NCBI GenBank assembly: GCA_012840135.1
Contig: DUMA01000005.1
Span: forward strand, 1-64,000
Source: Thermoanaerobacterales bacterium
Lineage (GTDB): Bacteria > Bacillota > Thermosediminibacteria > Thermosediminibacterales > Tepidanaerobacteraceae
Direction of reading: 5' to 3'
Length of the DNA stretch: 64,000 nucleotides
The notes below the pieces were generated by a model, which did no database searches, had not been told where the DNA came from, and was given only the letters and a program-made list of their open reading frames with translations. This document shows positions 15,502-24,496 of this stretch, in pieces. Each line of letters begins with the position of its first letter. Positions within the stretch are counted from its first letter, which is position 1. The translations under genes and the position numbers were made by a program.

Positions 15502-18141
15502 ATGTATAATTTTCTGAACCAATGGAGGTGCTCAAAAATAAGTAACAATTTAAATGAAATAATTGATGAATTTTTTCAGGCACTTTATATTGAGATCAAA
15601 AATCTAAAGGAAGTCGGCGGCAAAAAAATTCGTATTTTTGATGGTCGCTTTCTAGCAAAGTTAGAAAATGAATGGGTTTATATATTCGGGATGGATGTTG
15701 AACTTTTTTTGCCGGATTCTACACCTGTTAGAATAGAAATTGATGACAGAAAGTATTACGGAGAGGTAATATCATGTGAAAACTTTGAAATAATGATAGC
15801 CTTAAAGGATAAGATTTTAGAGTCTGTAGCTTACGTAGATATGTACTGCGAGCCATGGAAAATATTGGAAGCATTACAAGCCAGACTTATTGAAATAAAA
15901 AAAGGGAACCACATTAGAAATGTTGAACTAGCTTTGAAGACAGTAAATGAAAGTCGAAACAGATATCTTATTACAAACGGAAAATTAAATCGGGGACAGA
16001 ATTCAGCTATAAAAATGGCATTAAATCAGCCGGTTACTTTTATCTGGGGTCCACCAGGGACCGGTAAAACCCATTCTTTAGCAAAGATAGCTTTAAGGTT
16101 TCTTAAAAAATCAAATAAGGTTCTTATTATATCCCAGAGTAATATAGCTGTCGATGGAGCCATTTTTAAGATTAGCATATTAGGAAATGATTTTCTTAAA
16201 CCGGGTAATGTGATAAGATATGGTTATCCCAAGATGGAAGAAATAAGAAATTCCGATCTTACTTCATTTAATCTAACCCTTCAAAAATATCCGTTATTGA
16301 ATATAAAAAAAGAGGCACTAGAAAAAAGAAGAGATATTTTAAAGAATAAAAAAAACAGTCAAGAATGGATATCTTTAGAAAAGGATTTAGCCTCATTAAG
16401 GCAAGAAATAAAAAAATATGAGTATGAGATAGTTAAAGAAGCAAAAATTGTAGCTACTACTATATCGAAAGCCACAATTGATTCTATTATCTTTGAGGAT
16501 TCTTATGATGTCGTGATAATGGATGAAGCGAGTATGGCATATATTCCTCAGGCTTTCTATGCTGCGAGTCTTGCTAAAAAACATGCTATCTTTTTGGGTG
16601 ATTTTCGACAATTGCCTCCTATTGCTTTAAGCGATGGTGCTCTGGTCAGAAAATGGCTTCTGAGAGATATCTTTGAAGAAGCAAAGGTAAAAGAATCAGT
16701 TGAAACAAGACAATATCATCCATGGATGAGCCTTCTCAATGTTCAAAGACGCATGCATCCCAAGATTTCCGGTTTTATAAATGTAAACATATATGGTGGT
16801 TTACTTGAAGACCATGAAGAGGTTATTGAAAATACACAACACATTATCGACCGGAGACCGTTTCGAGGTGAAGTTATATCACTTTTAAATCTCACTCGGT
16901 TTCCAGCCTTTTGCTGTCAGGATAGTTCACGGTCAAGATATAATATTTTGAGCGCTTTTATTTCCGTGCAGTTAGCTTTGCAAGCTGTGTCTGATGGTCA
17001 GAAATCTGTAGGGGTTATTACACCATATGCGACACAATCACGATTTGTACGGTCGATACTTATGGATATCTTCCGCGGAAGACCATTAAATAAAATACCC
17101 GTAACTGCGGCTACAGTCCATCAATTTCAAGGATCAGAGAAGGATATCATAATATTTGATTGCGTTGATAGTTATAGGCAGACAAGACCAGGTGTATTAT
17201 TAACCGGACAGGACCTTGATAAAGCTATGAGATTAATAAATGTAGCCGTTTCGAGAGCCCGCGGAAAGTTTATCGGTGTGGCTCATAAAGGTTTTTGGGA
17301 TAATAGGTTAAATAAAAATGATATGTTAAATAAGATGTTTGTCTATTTGAAGGAAAAAGGCAAATACATCTTTGAAGAAGAGATAGTAGAGATATTAAAA
17401 GAGTCAATCGCTGATAGATTGCCAAATGTGCCAAGATGGTTTTATAGGGAAGATTATGTAGACATTCTTTTAAAAGATTTTAAGGAAGCTAAGAAAGAAA
17501 TTTATATAGATGTTCCCCATGGAGAATTGGTAGAAAACGTAGACTGGTGGGATGAAGTTTTAAAATCAAGTAAAAAAGGAATACTTGTTAATATTCGATG
17601 CGAATCCGTTGAAGATATCCCCACAAAATTAAGACATATTGCTAGAGAAGCCTCTTTCATTTGGTCACCTATTACAATAATAGATCAAAACATCATCTGG
17701 TATGGTCATCCTATGAAAACTATGGAGAAAGTAGAATATATGCCCATTATGAGGTTCGAAGGTCAAAAGACGGCCCGAATGTTAGTTAGCATGCTTGAAA
17801 TGGCACGAAGTATGGCAAAAAGTCATGAACATGCTATGAATTTACATAATACTCTAGCGACATTTATAGCAGACCATCTCAAATGTCCTAAATGCGGCAG
17901 CCCCTTTAAACTTCGTAGAGGAAGAAACAACAGACCTTTTTTAGGTTGTTCTTCGTATCCAAACTGTATGCAAACTATGCTTGTCCCGGAGGAAGTCGTG
18001 AATGCATATTTGGCATCTACGAAAAAAACATGCCCGGATTGCGGTTACCCATTTGAAGCTAAAGCAGGTAAATATGGCTTATTCATAAGCTGTATGGGAT
18101 TTCCTAAATGTAAAAATACATTAAGTATATGGGAGATATAA
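15502..18141 (+). CDS. UPF1-like superfamily 1 helicase with PLD-like region and two C4 zinc ribbons
   Basis: About 880 aa. All SF1B helicase motifs are present (numbering from 15502): GPPGTGKTHS (about 183), VVIMDEAS (about 338), GDFRQLPPI (about 366), NVQRRMHP (about 412), VHQFQGSEKDIIIFD (about 538) and NVAVSRARGKF (about 580). Residues about 650-765 look like a degenerate phospholipase-D-type nuclease module (ITIIDQNIIWYGHP). Two topoisomerase-type C4 zinc ribbons end the protein (CPKCGSPF..CSSYPNC and CPDCGYPF..CMGFPKC). Such fusions are typical of defence islands; the exact system is not recognised. The start is uncertain: TTG 15490 and ATG 15502 are in frame, but the only good ribosome-binding site (GGAGGTG, 15524-15530) points at an ATA codon at 15538. 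Confidence 0.85.
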   Translation: MYNFLNQWRCSKISNNLNEIIDEFFQALYIEIKNLKEVGGKKIRIFDGRFLAKLENEWVYIFGMDVELFLPDSTPVRIEIDDRKYYGEVISCENFEIMIALKDKILESVAYVDMYCEPWKILEALQARLIEIKKGNHIRNVELALKTVNESRNRYLITNGKLNRGQNSAIKMALNQPVTFIWGPPGTGKTHSLAKIALRFLKKSNKVLIISQSNIAVDGAIFKISILGNDFLKPGNVIRYGYPKMEEIRNSDLTSFNLTLQKYPLLNIKKEALEKRRDILKNKKNSQEWISLEKDLASLRQEIKKYEYEIVKEAKIVATTISKATIDSIIFEDSYDVVIMDEASMAYIPQAFYAASLAKKHAIFLGDFRQLPPIALSDGALVRKWLLRDIFEEAKVKESVETRQYHPWMSLLNVQRRMHPKISGFINVNIYGGLLEDHEEVIENTQHIIDRRPFRGEVISLLNLTRFPAFCCQDSSRSRYNILSAFISVQLALQAVSDGQKSVGVITPYATQSRFVRSILMDIFRGRPLNKIPVTAATVHQFQGSEKDIIIFDCVDSYRQTRPGVLLTGQDLDKAMRLINVAVSRARGKFIGVAHKGFWDNRLNKNDMLNKMFVYLKEKGKYIFEEEIVEILKESIADRLPNVPRWFYREDYVDILLKDFKEAKKEIYIDVPHGELVENVDWWDEVLKSSKKGILVNIRCESVEDIPTKLRHIAREASFIWSPITIIDQNIIWYGHPMKTMEKVEYMPIMRFEGQKTARMLVSMLEMARSMAKSHEHAMNLHNTLATFIADHLKCPKCGSPFKLRRGRNNRPFLGCSSYPNCMQTMLVPEEVVNAYLASTKKTCPDCGYPFEAKAGKYGLFISCMGFPKCKNTLSIWEI

Positions 18142-18470
18142 AATTAAGCTGCCTGAGCAGATTTGTCTTATCATGCTCTTTTGTAAATTATAAAATTGAA
18201 TGGATTCCATGATAAAAATGGTATCCGAGTAAACTTAGAATGAAGGGGGTATCATTATTCTAAACGAAGTCCTGCAATTAATTATGGACGATATTAAACA
18301 GTGCTATGAGAAATGGGATGAAAAATCAAAAATTAAATTTTCTTAATAACTATTCGCAATATATTTAAAGAATATGGGATTAAGGAACATAACGGTTGAA
18401 GGAAACTATGCTAGAAAAACATATAAATTTTCATTTAGAACCTCGTTTTTGAAAGGAGTGGAGCCCCATT
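18142..18470. other. Spacer with no intact gene
   Basis: Contains an AT-rich stretch and a fragmentary frame (NEVLQLIMDDIKQCYEKWDE then a stop near 18345). From about 18415 the sequence matches the leader of mrr copy 1, so the left boundary of the duplicated block lies here. Confidence 0.5.
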
Positions 18471-19302
18471 TTGTCTATTCCTGGCAAAATATTTTAATCT
18501 TGCTGATGAAGAAAGAAAAGAGCTACTACCCAGCGGTAGACAATTTATTTTTGACAACAGGGTTGGCTGGGCATGCACATATTTAAAAAAAGCGGTTCTC
18601 TTGGAATCAGTAAAAAGAGGTTATTTTAAAATAACTGACCGTGGGATTGATGTATTAAAGCGTGATATAAAGAAAATAACACCTGCCTTTTTAGAGGAAT
18701 TCCAGGAATTTAAGGATTTCAAAGCAGCTTCTAAATCACAAGTCTATAACAAACAAAATGATAACAAACAGAATGATGGAGATGAGACTCCTGAAGAGAA
18801 ACTTGAAAATGCATATCAAATAATAAGAAAAAATCTTGCGCAGGAACTGATCCAAAAGGTAATGAAATGTTCGCCTTCATTTTTTGAGACACTTGTCATT
18901 GATTTATTAGTTAGCATGGGATATGGAGGTTCCAGGATTGATGCGGGAAAAGCAATAGGTAAAAGTGGAGATGAAGGAATAGACGGCATCATAAAGGAAG
19001 ATAGATTGGGATTAGACACGATTTATATTCAGGCTAAGCGATGGGAAAATCAGGTTGGTCGCCCGGAAATTCAGAAGTTTGCCGGAGCTTTACTCGGTCA
19101 GAAAGCCAAAAAAGGTATTTTTATCACAACATCAAGTTTTACGAAAGAAGCGATAAATTATGCCGAAAGCATAGAAAATAAGATTGTTCTCATTGATGGG
19201 GAACAACTTGCAAATTTCATGATAGATTTTAATATAGGAGTTTCAAAGGTGGGGGTCTATGAAGTAAAAAAAATCGATAATGCCTATTTTGCTGATGAAT
19301 GA
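18471..19302 (+). pseudogene. Mrr-type restriction endonuclease, copy 2, N-terminal deletion
   Basis: Matches copy 1 (12029-12943) closely from LADEERKELLPSGRQF to the C-terminus NAYFADE, with intact catalytic motifs GDEGIDGII and YIQAKRW. Just after the TTG start, a deletion joins the codons for SIP to the region of the AKYFN codons in the wrong frame, giving a stop within nine codons. An internal TTG at 18601 could still initiate a 233-aa product with the catalytic domain but without most of the specificity domain. Confidence 0.8.
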
Positions 19303-19326
19303 TGAAAAAAACTATCATCTAATAAA

Positions 19327-19608
19327 ATGAAAAATAATCTAAACGTTGGAGATAGAGAAGAAAACTATAAAGTCATCATTATGTTGTGTTTATTAGTAGA
19401 AGAAAACGGAGGGTTTTATTTTATTATGGACAAATACAGGAAAGGTTATTTAATACATGAAACTTCTGATGATCATTACTGCCTTTGTAAAATTTTAAAT
19501 GAATACAATAGCGAAGAAGAAGCAGAAAAAGATTTGATTGATCTTCTTACACATCATAAAACAGAAAAACAAATATTGAAAGAATATAGTAAAAAAGAAG
19601 TGTATTAA
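19327..19608 (+). CDS. Hypothetical 93-aa protein
   Basis: Small, charged, soluble protein (GFYFIMDKYRKGYLIHETSD, then a helical EEEAEKDLIDLLTHHKTEKQ tail). I do not recognise the family. It starts 24 nt after the mrr copy 2 stop, and a truncated relative follows mrr copy 1, so the two genes moved together. No clear ribosome-binding site precedes ATG 19327. Confidence 0.45.
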   Translation: MKNNLNVGDREENYKVIIMLCLLVEENGGFYFIMDKYRKGYLIHETSDDHYCLCKILNEYNSEEEAEKDLIDLLTHHKTEKQILKEYSKKEVY

Positions 19609-19611
19609 TAT

Positions 19612-19742
19612 TTGAATACCCTAATGGAGTGTGTGGCCCCTCTCGCAGATATTGATGTTGGAATAGTTTTAGACCCTTGCAAAAGCAGCTGACTTTAAAT
19701 ATGTCCTCGATAAGTATTATGAAGAGCGTTTAGAGGAGTGAT
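19612..19742 (+). pseudogene. MntA nucleotidyltransferase remnant, copy 2 (internal deletion)
   Basis: Reads NTLMECVAPLADIDVGIVLD, which carries the MNT catalytic D-x-D, then jumps directly to the C-terminal segment (AKAADFKYVLDKYYEERLEE) in another frame. The middle of the gene is missing. Confidence 0.6.
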
Positions 19743-19745
19743 TAT

Positions 19746-20474
19746 ATGTTCTTTACCCCTACCCAGAAAAACTTTAGAAAAGAGATGCAAGAACTTAAGA
19801 AAAGTAACAAATACAATGATATAAATGAAATATATTCAAGCCATAAAAGAACTGTTAAGTTTGAACCCGCTGAAGGGACGAATAGAAGTCCTTTTTCGGT
19901 GTTTTTAAGTATTATAATAACTCTGATACTGTTTATCGGGCCTACTGTTTTATATAAATATATGAATCAAGATAATAGAATTATAAATACTATTTCTCAA
20001 ACATCTACGAGCGATTTAAAAATAATTTCGAAAGAACAGGAAATATATTTAAAAAATCTTCAAACATGCAGAGATTCTATCAATCAGAGCCTGTTAAAAT
20101 TAAGCGATTTTCATAAAGTGCCATATCAGAGTCGAAATATGAAATTATATAAAGAGGTTTTAATTGAAGGAGTTGCCAATTGCGAAAAATGGGAAAACAT
20201 GCTCGCTGGACAGAAAACAGTAAAACCTTTTGAATCATTATTAGTAACCACCCAGGAATATGCCAACATATCAAAACTGGCTTTTAAACATTATCTTGAT
20301 TATATCAATAATAAAAGTAAAAGTGATATAGAAATAGCAAATAAGTACATAGAAATGGTCAACCAAAATAATAGCGGTTATTTTTCTGAACTTAAGAAAA
20401 TTATGGATGAGAACGGTTATAAATATGAAACATTGGAAAACGGTGGAATAAGATACTGGGTGAATTCTTATTAG
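19746..20474 (+). CDS. Hypothetical single-pass membrane protein
   Basis: A 242-aa protein with an N-terminal cytoplasmic part of about 48 residues, one membrane segment (FSVFLSIIITLILFIGPTVL, about residues 49-68) and a long helical outer domain with no recognised motif. The GAGGAGTG that ended the mntA-like gene serves as its ribosome-binding site. Function and family are unknown. It is inserted between two partial MntA copies, so it may have arrived on a separate transfer. Confidence 0.6.
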   Translation: MFFTPTQKNFRKEMQELKKSNKYNDINEIYSSHKRTVKFEPAEGTNRSPFSVFLSIIITLILFIGPTVLYKYMNQDNRIINTISQTSTSDLKIISKEQEIYLKNLQTCRDSINQSLLKLSDFHKVPYQSRNMKLYKEVLIEGVANCEKWENMLAGQKTVKPFESLLVTTQEYANISKLAFKHYLDYINNKSKSDIEIANKYIEMVNQNNSGYFSELKKIMDENGYKYETLENGGIRYWVNSY

Positions 20475-20483
20475 GAGGTGATG

Positions 20484-20793
20484 CTATGCTGGATGGCGAA
20501 GCCCTTGTTAAAATTTCGGAATAGTTTCCTCATATGACATCAATGATGTTGATGGCAGATATAGATTGTATAGCGACATTTATAATGACCTTGTAGAAAT
20601 ATTTCCGAGATTGGATTTGGTTTTTTTGCAGGAAAATCATTCGGTTTTTCAAACAGAAGCCATTTTGGGTATATGTATATACGCTGAATCTGAGGAAATA
20701 AAAGATGATTATGAACTCAAGACCCTTGCAAAAGCAGCTGACTTTAAATATGTCCTCGATAAGTATTATGAAGAGCGTTTGGAGGAGTTATAA
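20484..20793 (+). pseudogene. MntA-like antitoxin nucleotidyltransferase remnant, copy 3
   Basis: The best-preserved C-terminal piece: RLYSDIYNDLVEIFPRLDLV, then FQTEAILGICIYAESEEIKD and DKYYEERLEEL. This fits the middle and end of MNT-domain proteins that AMPylate HEPN toxins. The N-terminus with the GS-x(n)-DxD site is lost; stops interrupt the region before 20560. The stop overlaps the hepT start (TAATG). Confidence 0.65.
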
Positions 20794-20958
20794 TGATAAA
20801 TAAATCTGCCATATTGGAACGGTTAGACTTAATCCAGGCATATTTAAAAGAACTGGAAAATCTCATAAAGGCCTGCAAAAGAAGGAATCGTTGATGAAAA
20901 ACTGGGTAAAAAGCTGTTTCAAATAGCCGGCTATAGGAATCGCGTGGAAGCTATGTAG
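20793..20958 (+). pseudogene. HepT-like HEPN toxin remnant
   Basis: Starts MINKSAILERLDLIQAYLKE as HepT proteins do, stops after about 35 codons, and resumes in another frame with EGIVDEKLGKKLFQIAGYRN and RVEAM. The toxin RN-x3-H motif is destroyed and much of the middle is deleted. Confidence 0.65.
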
Positions 20959-21029
20959 AGGAAAAAGCTCTGCCATTTTATGGACCAAAACCATGCTTGA
21001 GACCTGTTTTTCGTTACTTCATTTGCCTC

Positions 21030-21335
21030 TTAAGTTCTCACCCATTCAGGTTCCTCAACATCAGGACAGGTCTTATACAATACGATAGGATCTAAATCCA
21101 GGCATTTAGTTTCATCATAATTACCTTCTAAATCCCATGCCAGTGTGCCATTTAAAACCGTACAGGCATTCATAAAAAGGTCTATATCCTGCAGTTTCCT
21201 GAATATACCTTTTTTTATTATTTCCCTGGCATCAAATAATTTTATACTGCCATCGTCAAAATATAGATATACTTTAAAATCTCTGGTAGGTATAACCTGA
21301 TCTATCTCAGGGAAATATCTATTATCCATAGTCAT
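21030..21335 (-). CDS. DUF2442 family protein
   Basis: A 101-aa protein (YFPEIDQVIPTRDFKVYLYF, then DGSIKLFDAREIIKKGIF, LNGTLAWDLEGN and DLDPIVLY). This is the standard DUF2442 layout. It overlaps the end of the DUF4160 gene by 4 nt and is the second gene of that pair. The function is unknown; the pair is widespread in accessory DNA and has been suspected to be toxin-antitoxin-like. Confidence 0.85.
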   Translation of the reverse strand: MTMDNRYFPEIDQVIPTRDFKVYLYFDDGSIKLFDAREIIKKGIFRKLQDIDLFMNACTVLNGTLAWDLEGNYDETKCLDLDPIVLYKTCPDVEEPEWVRT

Positions 21336-21610
21336 ACCTCCAAGCCCTTTATCGCATTGAGTTCCTTTCCCTCTCTAGCAAGTTCCCAGTTTTGCATCAG
21401 TTCATCCTTATGTAATTCTGCCCAGGCCAATACCAACCTTAACTGGCGTTTAGGCAAAAATCCTTTAATTACCTTTGTTTTAATAATATCCACGATCGCC
21501 TTATTTTCATTATATTCAACATGAAAATGCGGCGGCATATGGTCATTCCAGTTCATTAATATTTTTATACCAAAAAACATACATATTATAGGCATCTTAT
21601 CATCACTCAC
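21332..21610 (-). CDS. DUF4160 family protein
   Basis: A 92-aa protein. MPIICMFFGIKILMNWNDHM and PPHFHVEYNENKAIVDI give the DUF4160 signature, followed by LPKRQLRLVLAWAELHKDEL. It is first in a two-gene operon with the DUF2442 gene. The function is not established. Its promoter should lie in the AT-rich stretch 21611-21700. Confidence 0.88.
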   Translation of the reverse strand: MSDDKMPIICMFFGIKILMNWNDHMPPHFHVEYNENKAIVDIIKTKVIKGFLPKRQLRLVLAWAELHKDELMQNWELAREGKELNAIKGLEV

Positions 21611-21702
21611 TTACTTAATCTTCTTTTGTCTATATTGATTATAGCATGTAGAATCTTTGATATCAATTTTATTCTAATGGTTATCTTACTTCATGGTAAG
21701 TT

Positions 21703-21979
21703 TTAACCTGACAACTTTAGATCATCCATAATTTTACCTTTCGCAAATACATATTCTATGTTCAAATCCTTATCCATAACCACGATATCCGCGTTCGCTG
21801 CCGATCTGTATAGCACCTTTTTTCGGATAAAACTTCAGTGACTTTGCGGAGTTTTGGGTGATGACCTTTAATGCATCGGAAAGTTTTAACCCTTCATCTT
21901 TAACCAGGGCTTTGAATTCCTGATACAGAGAATCAAGCTCTGCCACCAGTAACCCCCCGGATATTTCCCTTTTCATCAA
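21703..21979 (-). pseudogene. C-terminal remnant of a beta-aspartyl (isoaspartyl) dipeptidase
   Basis: The minus strand reads LLVAELDSLYQEFKALVKDE, LKVITQNSAKSLKFYPKKGA, then with a frameshift NADIVVMDKDLNIEYVFAKG and KIM before a stop. This is the end of an amidohydrolase of the IadA type. The metal-binding N-terminal two thirds are gone. It marks the right edge of the decayed island. Confidence 0.7.
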
Positions 21980-22301
21980 AAAAGGGGCATGCTGCCGTTT
22001 CTGTCAGAGCCTATGGTTGATTTAAAAAAGTCTGGGATTAATCACATTTTTTGCAATAAGCATAAATAATAGGCTTGCATTTTGCTTAAGAATATGGTAG
22101 ATGTTAGATTAGGATAAAAAATTACAATTAGATAAGTTCTGCAAGTGGAGAGAAATAAATTTCTCAAAATAAAAAATTACTTCGTTTTATAAGGAATTTA
22201 ATTTTAACTTTTGCAACATGGACTATAACCTTAAATAAACAATTAATAATTGCAATTGGCATTATGTTAGATACCGTTTTAAGCAGGGGGTTTCTTTTTT
22301 T
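21980..22301. other. Intergenic region upstream of the diguanylate cyclase
   Basis: About 320 bp of AT-rich sequence with no gene seen. GCAGGGGG shortly before 22302 serves as the ribosome-binding site of the next gene. Confidence 0.4.
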
Positions 22302-24308
22302 ATGAATGGAGCTACGTGTAAGAAAATCCTAATTGTGGAAGACAGCAGGCTTAATGCACAGATAACGGCAGATATTTTAAGTAAATACGGATACAAAACA
22401 GAAATGGTGCGCACAGGAGAAGAAGCTATAGAAAAAGCCCGCAGCAGCCAAGGCCCTGATCTCATCCTGATGGATATAGAACTGGAAGGAAAAATTGACG
22501 GGATAGATGCGGCACGCATAATACAGCGGTTTAAAGACATTCCTATTTTATTTCTTACTGCTAATACCAGTAAAGAAATTATGGAAAAAATCCGGTCGAT
22601 TACAGGTTACGGCTATGTGCTGAAAGGCACCGACGAATATGTGCTGGTATCCACGGTGGAAATGGCGCTTAAGCTTTACGAAGCAAATATCCGGGTAAAG
22701 CAAAGTGAAGTGCTGTTCCGCAATATGTTTGAAACACACGAAGCGGTGATGCTGCTTATTGAACCGGAATCAGGCCACATTGTTGACGCTAACAGGGCTG
22801 CCTGCCGTTTCTATGGTTATCCGAAGGAAACTCTTCTTAAGATGAATATGAGAACAATTAATGTCTCTTCCAGCATAAATGGTGCCCAAGAGTGTATGGA
22901 AACTTTTAAAAACAACTGCAATCCCTGTGTTTGTGTCCATCGCCTGGCCAGTGGAGAAGAGCGGTTGGTTGAAATATATTCATCCCCTGTCAATTATCTG
23001 GGGAAAGTGCTGCTTTATTTAATCATCTTTGACATTACCGCGCGCTGGCAGGCTGAAAAAGAATTAAAATTTTACCGGTACCTGTTCGAAAATTCATTGA
23101 ACGAAATCTATATATTTCACCCCGAAACATTAAAATTTATTGCAGTAAACCGCGGTGCCAGGGAAAACCTTGGATATACCCAGGAAGAACTGAATGAGAT
23201 GACCCCCCTAGACTTAAAGCCGGAATTTGACCTGCAGAGCTACAGAGAACTCCTTGCTCCCCTATCTGAAGGGAAACAGAAGCGCATTATTTTTAACACA
23301 CTACACCGCAGGAAAGATGGTTCTCTCTATCCTGCGGAAGTTCACCTGCAGCTTGTAGAATTTATGAAAGAAAAAGTATATGTGGCACTTATAATTGATG
23401 TAACAGAGCGCAGGACGATGGAAAAAGAACTGCATGAAAGGAATGAAATTTTAAGCACTATAATGGAATCTGCGCGGGATGCTATTATCATGATTGACAG
23501 TAAAGGGGATGTAACTTTCTGGAATCCTGCGGCAGAACGGTTATTCGGTTACTCCAGGGAAGAAGTAATGGGTAAGGAACTGCACAGGTTGATGATACAA
23601 GATGAACGACTTTACGACGTATATAAGGAGGCATTCAAGAGATTTCAATTAAGTGGGAAAAGAAGTGCTGTAGGGAAAACCATTGAACTGAAAGCAAAGC
23701 ATAAAGATGGTAATGAGATTGATGTAGAACTCTCGCTATCTGCTGTGAAAATTAAAGACGTCTGGCATGCATTAGGGATTGTGCGTGACATAAGCGAACG
23801 CAAAAGATTTGAAGAATTGCTCTACCGGCAATCTATCACTGACCCTCTGACAAATGTTTATAACCGGCGTTTTTTCATGCAGATGCTGGAACAGGAGATG
23901 GAACGCACACGGCGGTACGGGAAGTCCTTTTCAGTCATTATGTTTGACCTGGACCATTTTAAGAGCGTAAACGACCGTTTTGGCCATTCTGCGGGGGATA
24001 TGGTTCTCAAGAGTGTTGCTGATATGATAAAAGGGAGGACACGCAAAACAGACTATTTTGCGCGCTGGGGTGGAGAAGAATTTATAATTCTATTACCAGA
24101 AACTTCTGTGGAAGACGCAGCAGGTTTAGCAGAAGAGCTTCGAGAACAGCTGAGCAGCATGACCCTGCCGGAAGTAGGGGGTGTGACGGCGAGTTTTGGT
24201 GTAGCCGGTTACAGGCCATCGGATACAATTGATACCATTCTTTTGCGGGCAGACAGCATGCTGTATGAAGCAAAGGCTGCGGGGAGGAATTGCGTAAGAA
24301 GCCAGTAG
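22302..24308 (+). CDS. Response regulator-PAS-PAS-PAS-GGDEF diguanylate cyclase
   Basis: A 668-aa soluble signalling protein. Residues 8-125 form a receiver domain (ILIVEDSRLN; phospho-acceptor in LILMDIEL). Three PAS domains follow at about 135-255, 258-375 and 380-505, each ending in a D(I/V)(T/S)(A/E)R-type PAC motif. The GGDEF domain covers about 510-668: ITDPLTNVYNRRFF, FDLDHFKSVNDRFGHSAGD and the active GGEEF at about residue 590. RKTD sits exactly five residues before GGEEF, an inhibitory I-site, so product feedback is expected. It should make c-di-GMP in response to a sensor kinase and a PAS ligand. The partner kinase is not adjacent. Confidence 0.93.
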   Translation: MNGATCKKILIVEDSRLNAQITADILSKYGYKTEMVRTGEEAIEKARSSQGPDLILMDIELEGKIDGIDAARIIQRFKDIPILFLTANTSKEIMEKIRSITGYGYVLKGTDEYVLVSTVEMALKLYEANIRVKQSEVLFRNMFETHEAVMLLIEPESGHIVDANRAACRFYGYPKETLLKMNMRTINVSSSINGAQECMETFKNNCNPCVCVHRLASGEERLVEIYSSPVNYLGKVLLYLIIFDITARWQAEKELKFYRYLFENSLNEIYIFHPETLKFIAVNRGARENLGYTQEELNEMTPLDLKPEFDLQSYRELLAPLSEGKQKRIIFNTLHRRKDGSLYPAEVHLQLVEFMKEKVYVALIIDVTERRTMEKELHERNEILSTIMESARDAIIMIDSKGDVTFWNPAAERLFGYSREEVMGKELHRLMIQDERLYDVYKEAFKRFQLSGKRSAVGKTIELKAKHKDGNEIDVELSLSAVKIKDVWHALGIVRDISERKRFEELLYRQSITDPLTNVYNRRFFMQMLEQEMERTRRYGKSFSVIMFDLDHFKSVNDRFGHSAGDMVLKSVADMIKGRTRKTDYFARWGGEEFIILLPETSVEDAAGLAEELREQLSSMTLPEVGGVTASFGVAGYRPSDTIDTILLRADSMLYEAKAAGRNCVRSQ

Positions 24309-24442
24309 AGAAGGGGTGACAGCTACGGGCCGCAGAGGTTTATTAATCACTACTTCTGTTTCCACCGTAGGCAGCATTTTTGTCTTTAAACGTACCTTGT
24401 AAAAGAGACCAAAAAAGTATATCTAGAAAGGGGGACAATGAA

Positions 24443-24485
24443 AAGGCCACTTTCTTTTTAAAGTTAAACGGTTCAAGGTGGCCTT
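24443..24485 (+). promoter_or_regulatory. Hairpin in the leader of the next response regulator
   Basis: AAGGCCAC (24443-24450) pairs with GTGGCCTT (24478-24485) around a 27-nt loop, ending 11 nt before the next start codon. It could act as a weak terminator of the upstream gene or mask the ribosome-binding region. Confidence 0.4.
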
Positions 24486-24496
24486 CATAAAAGTGC

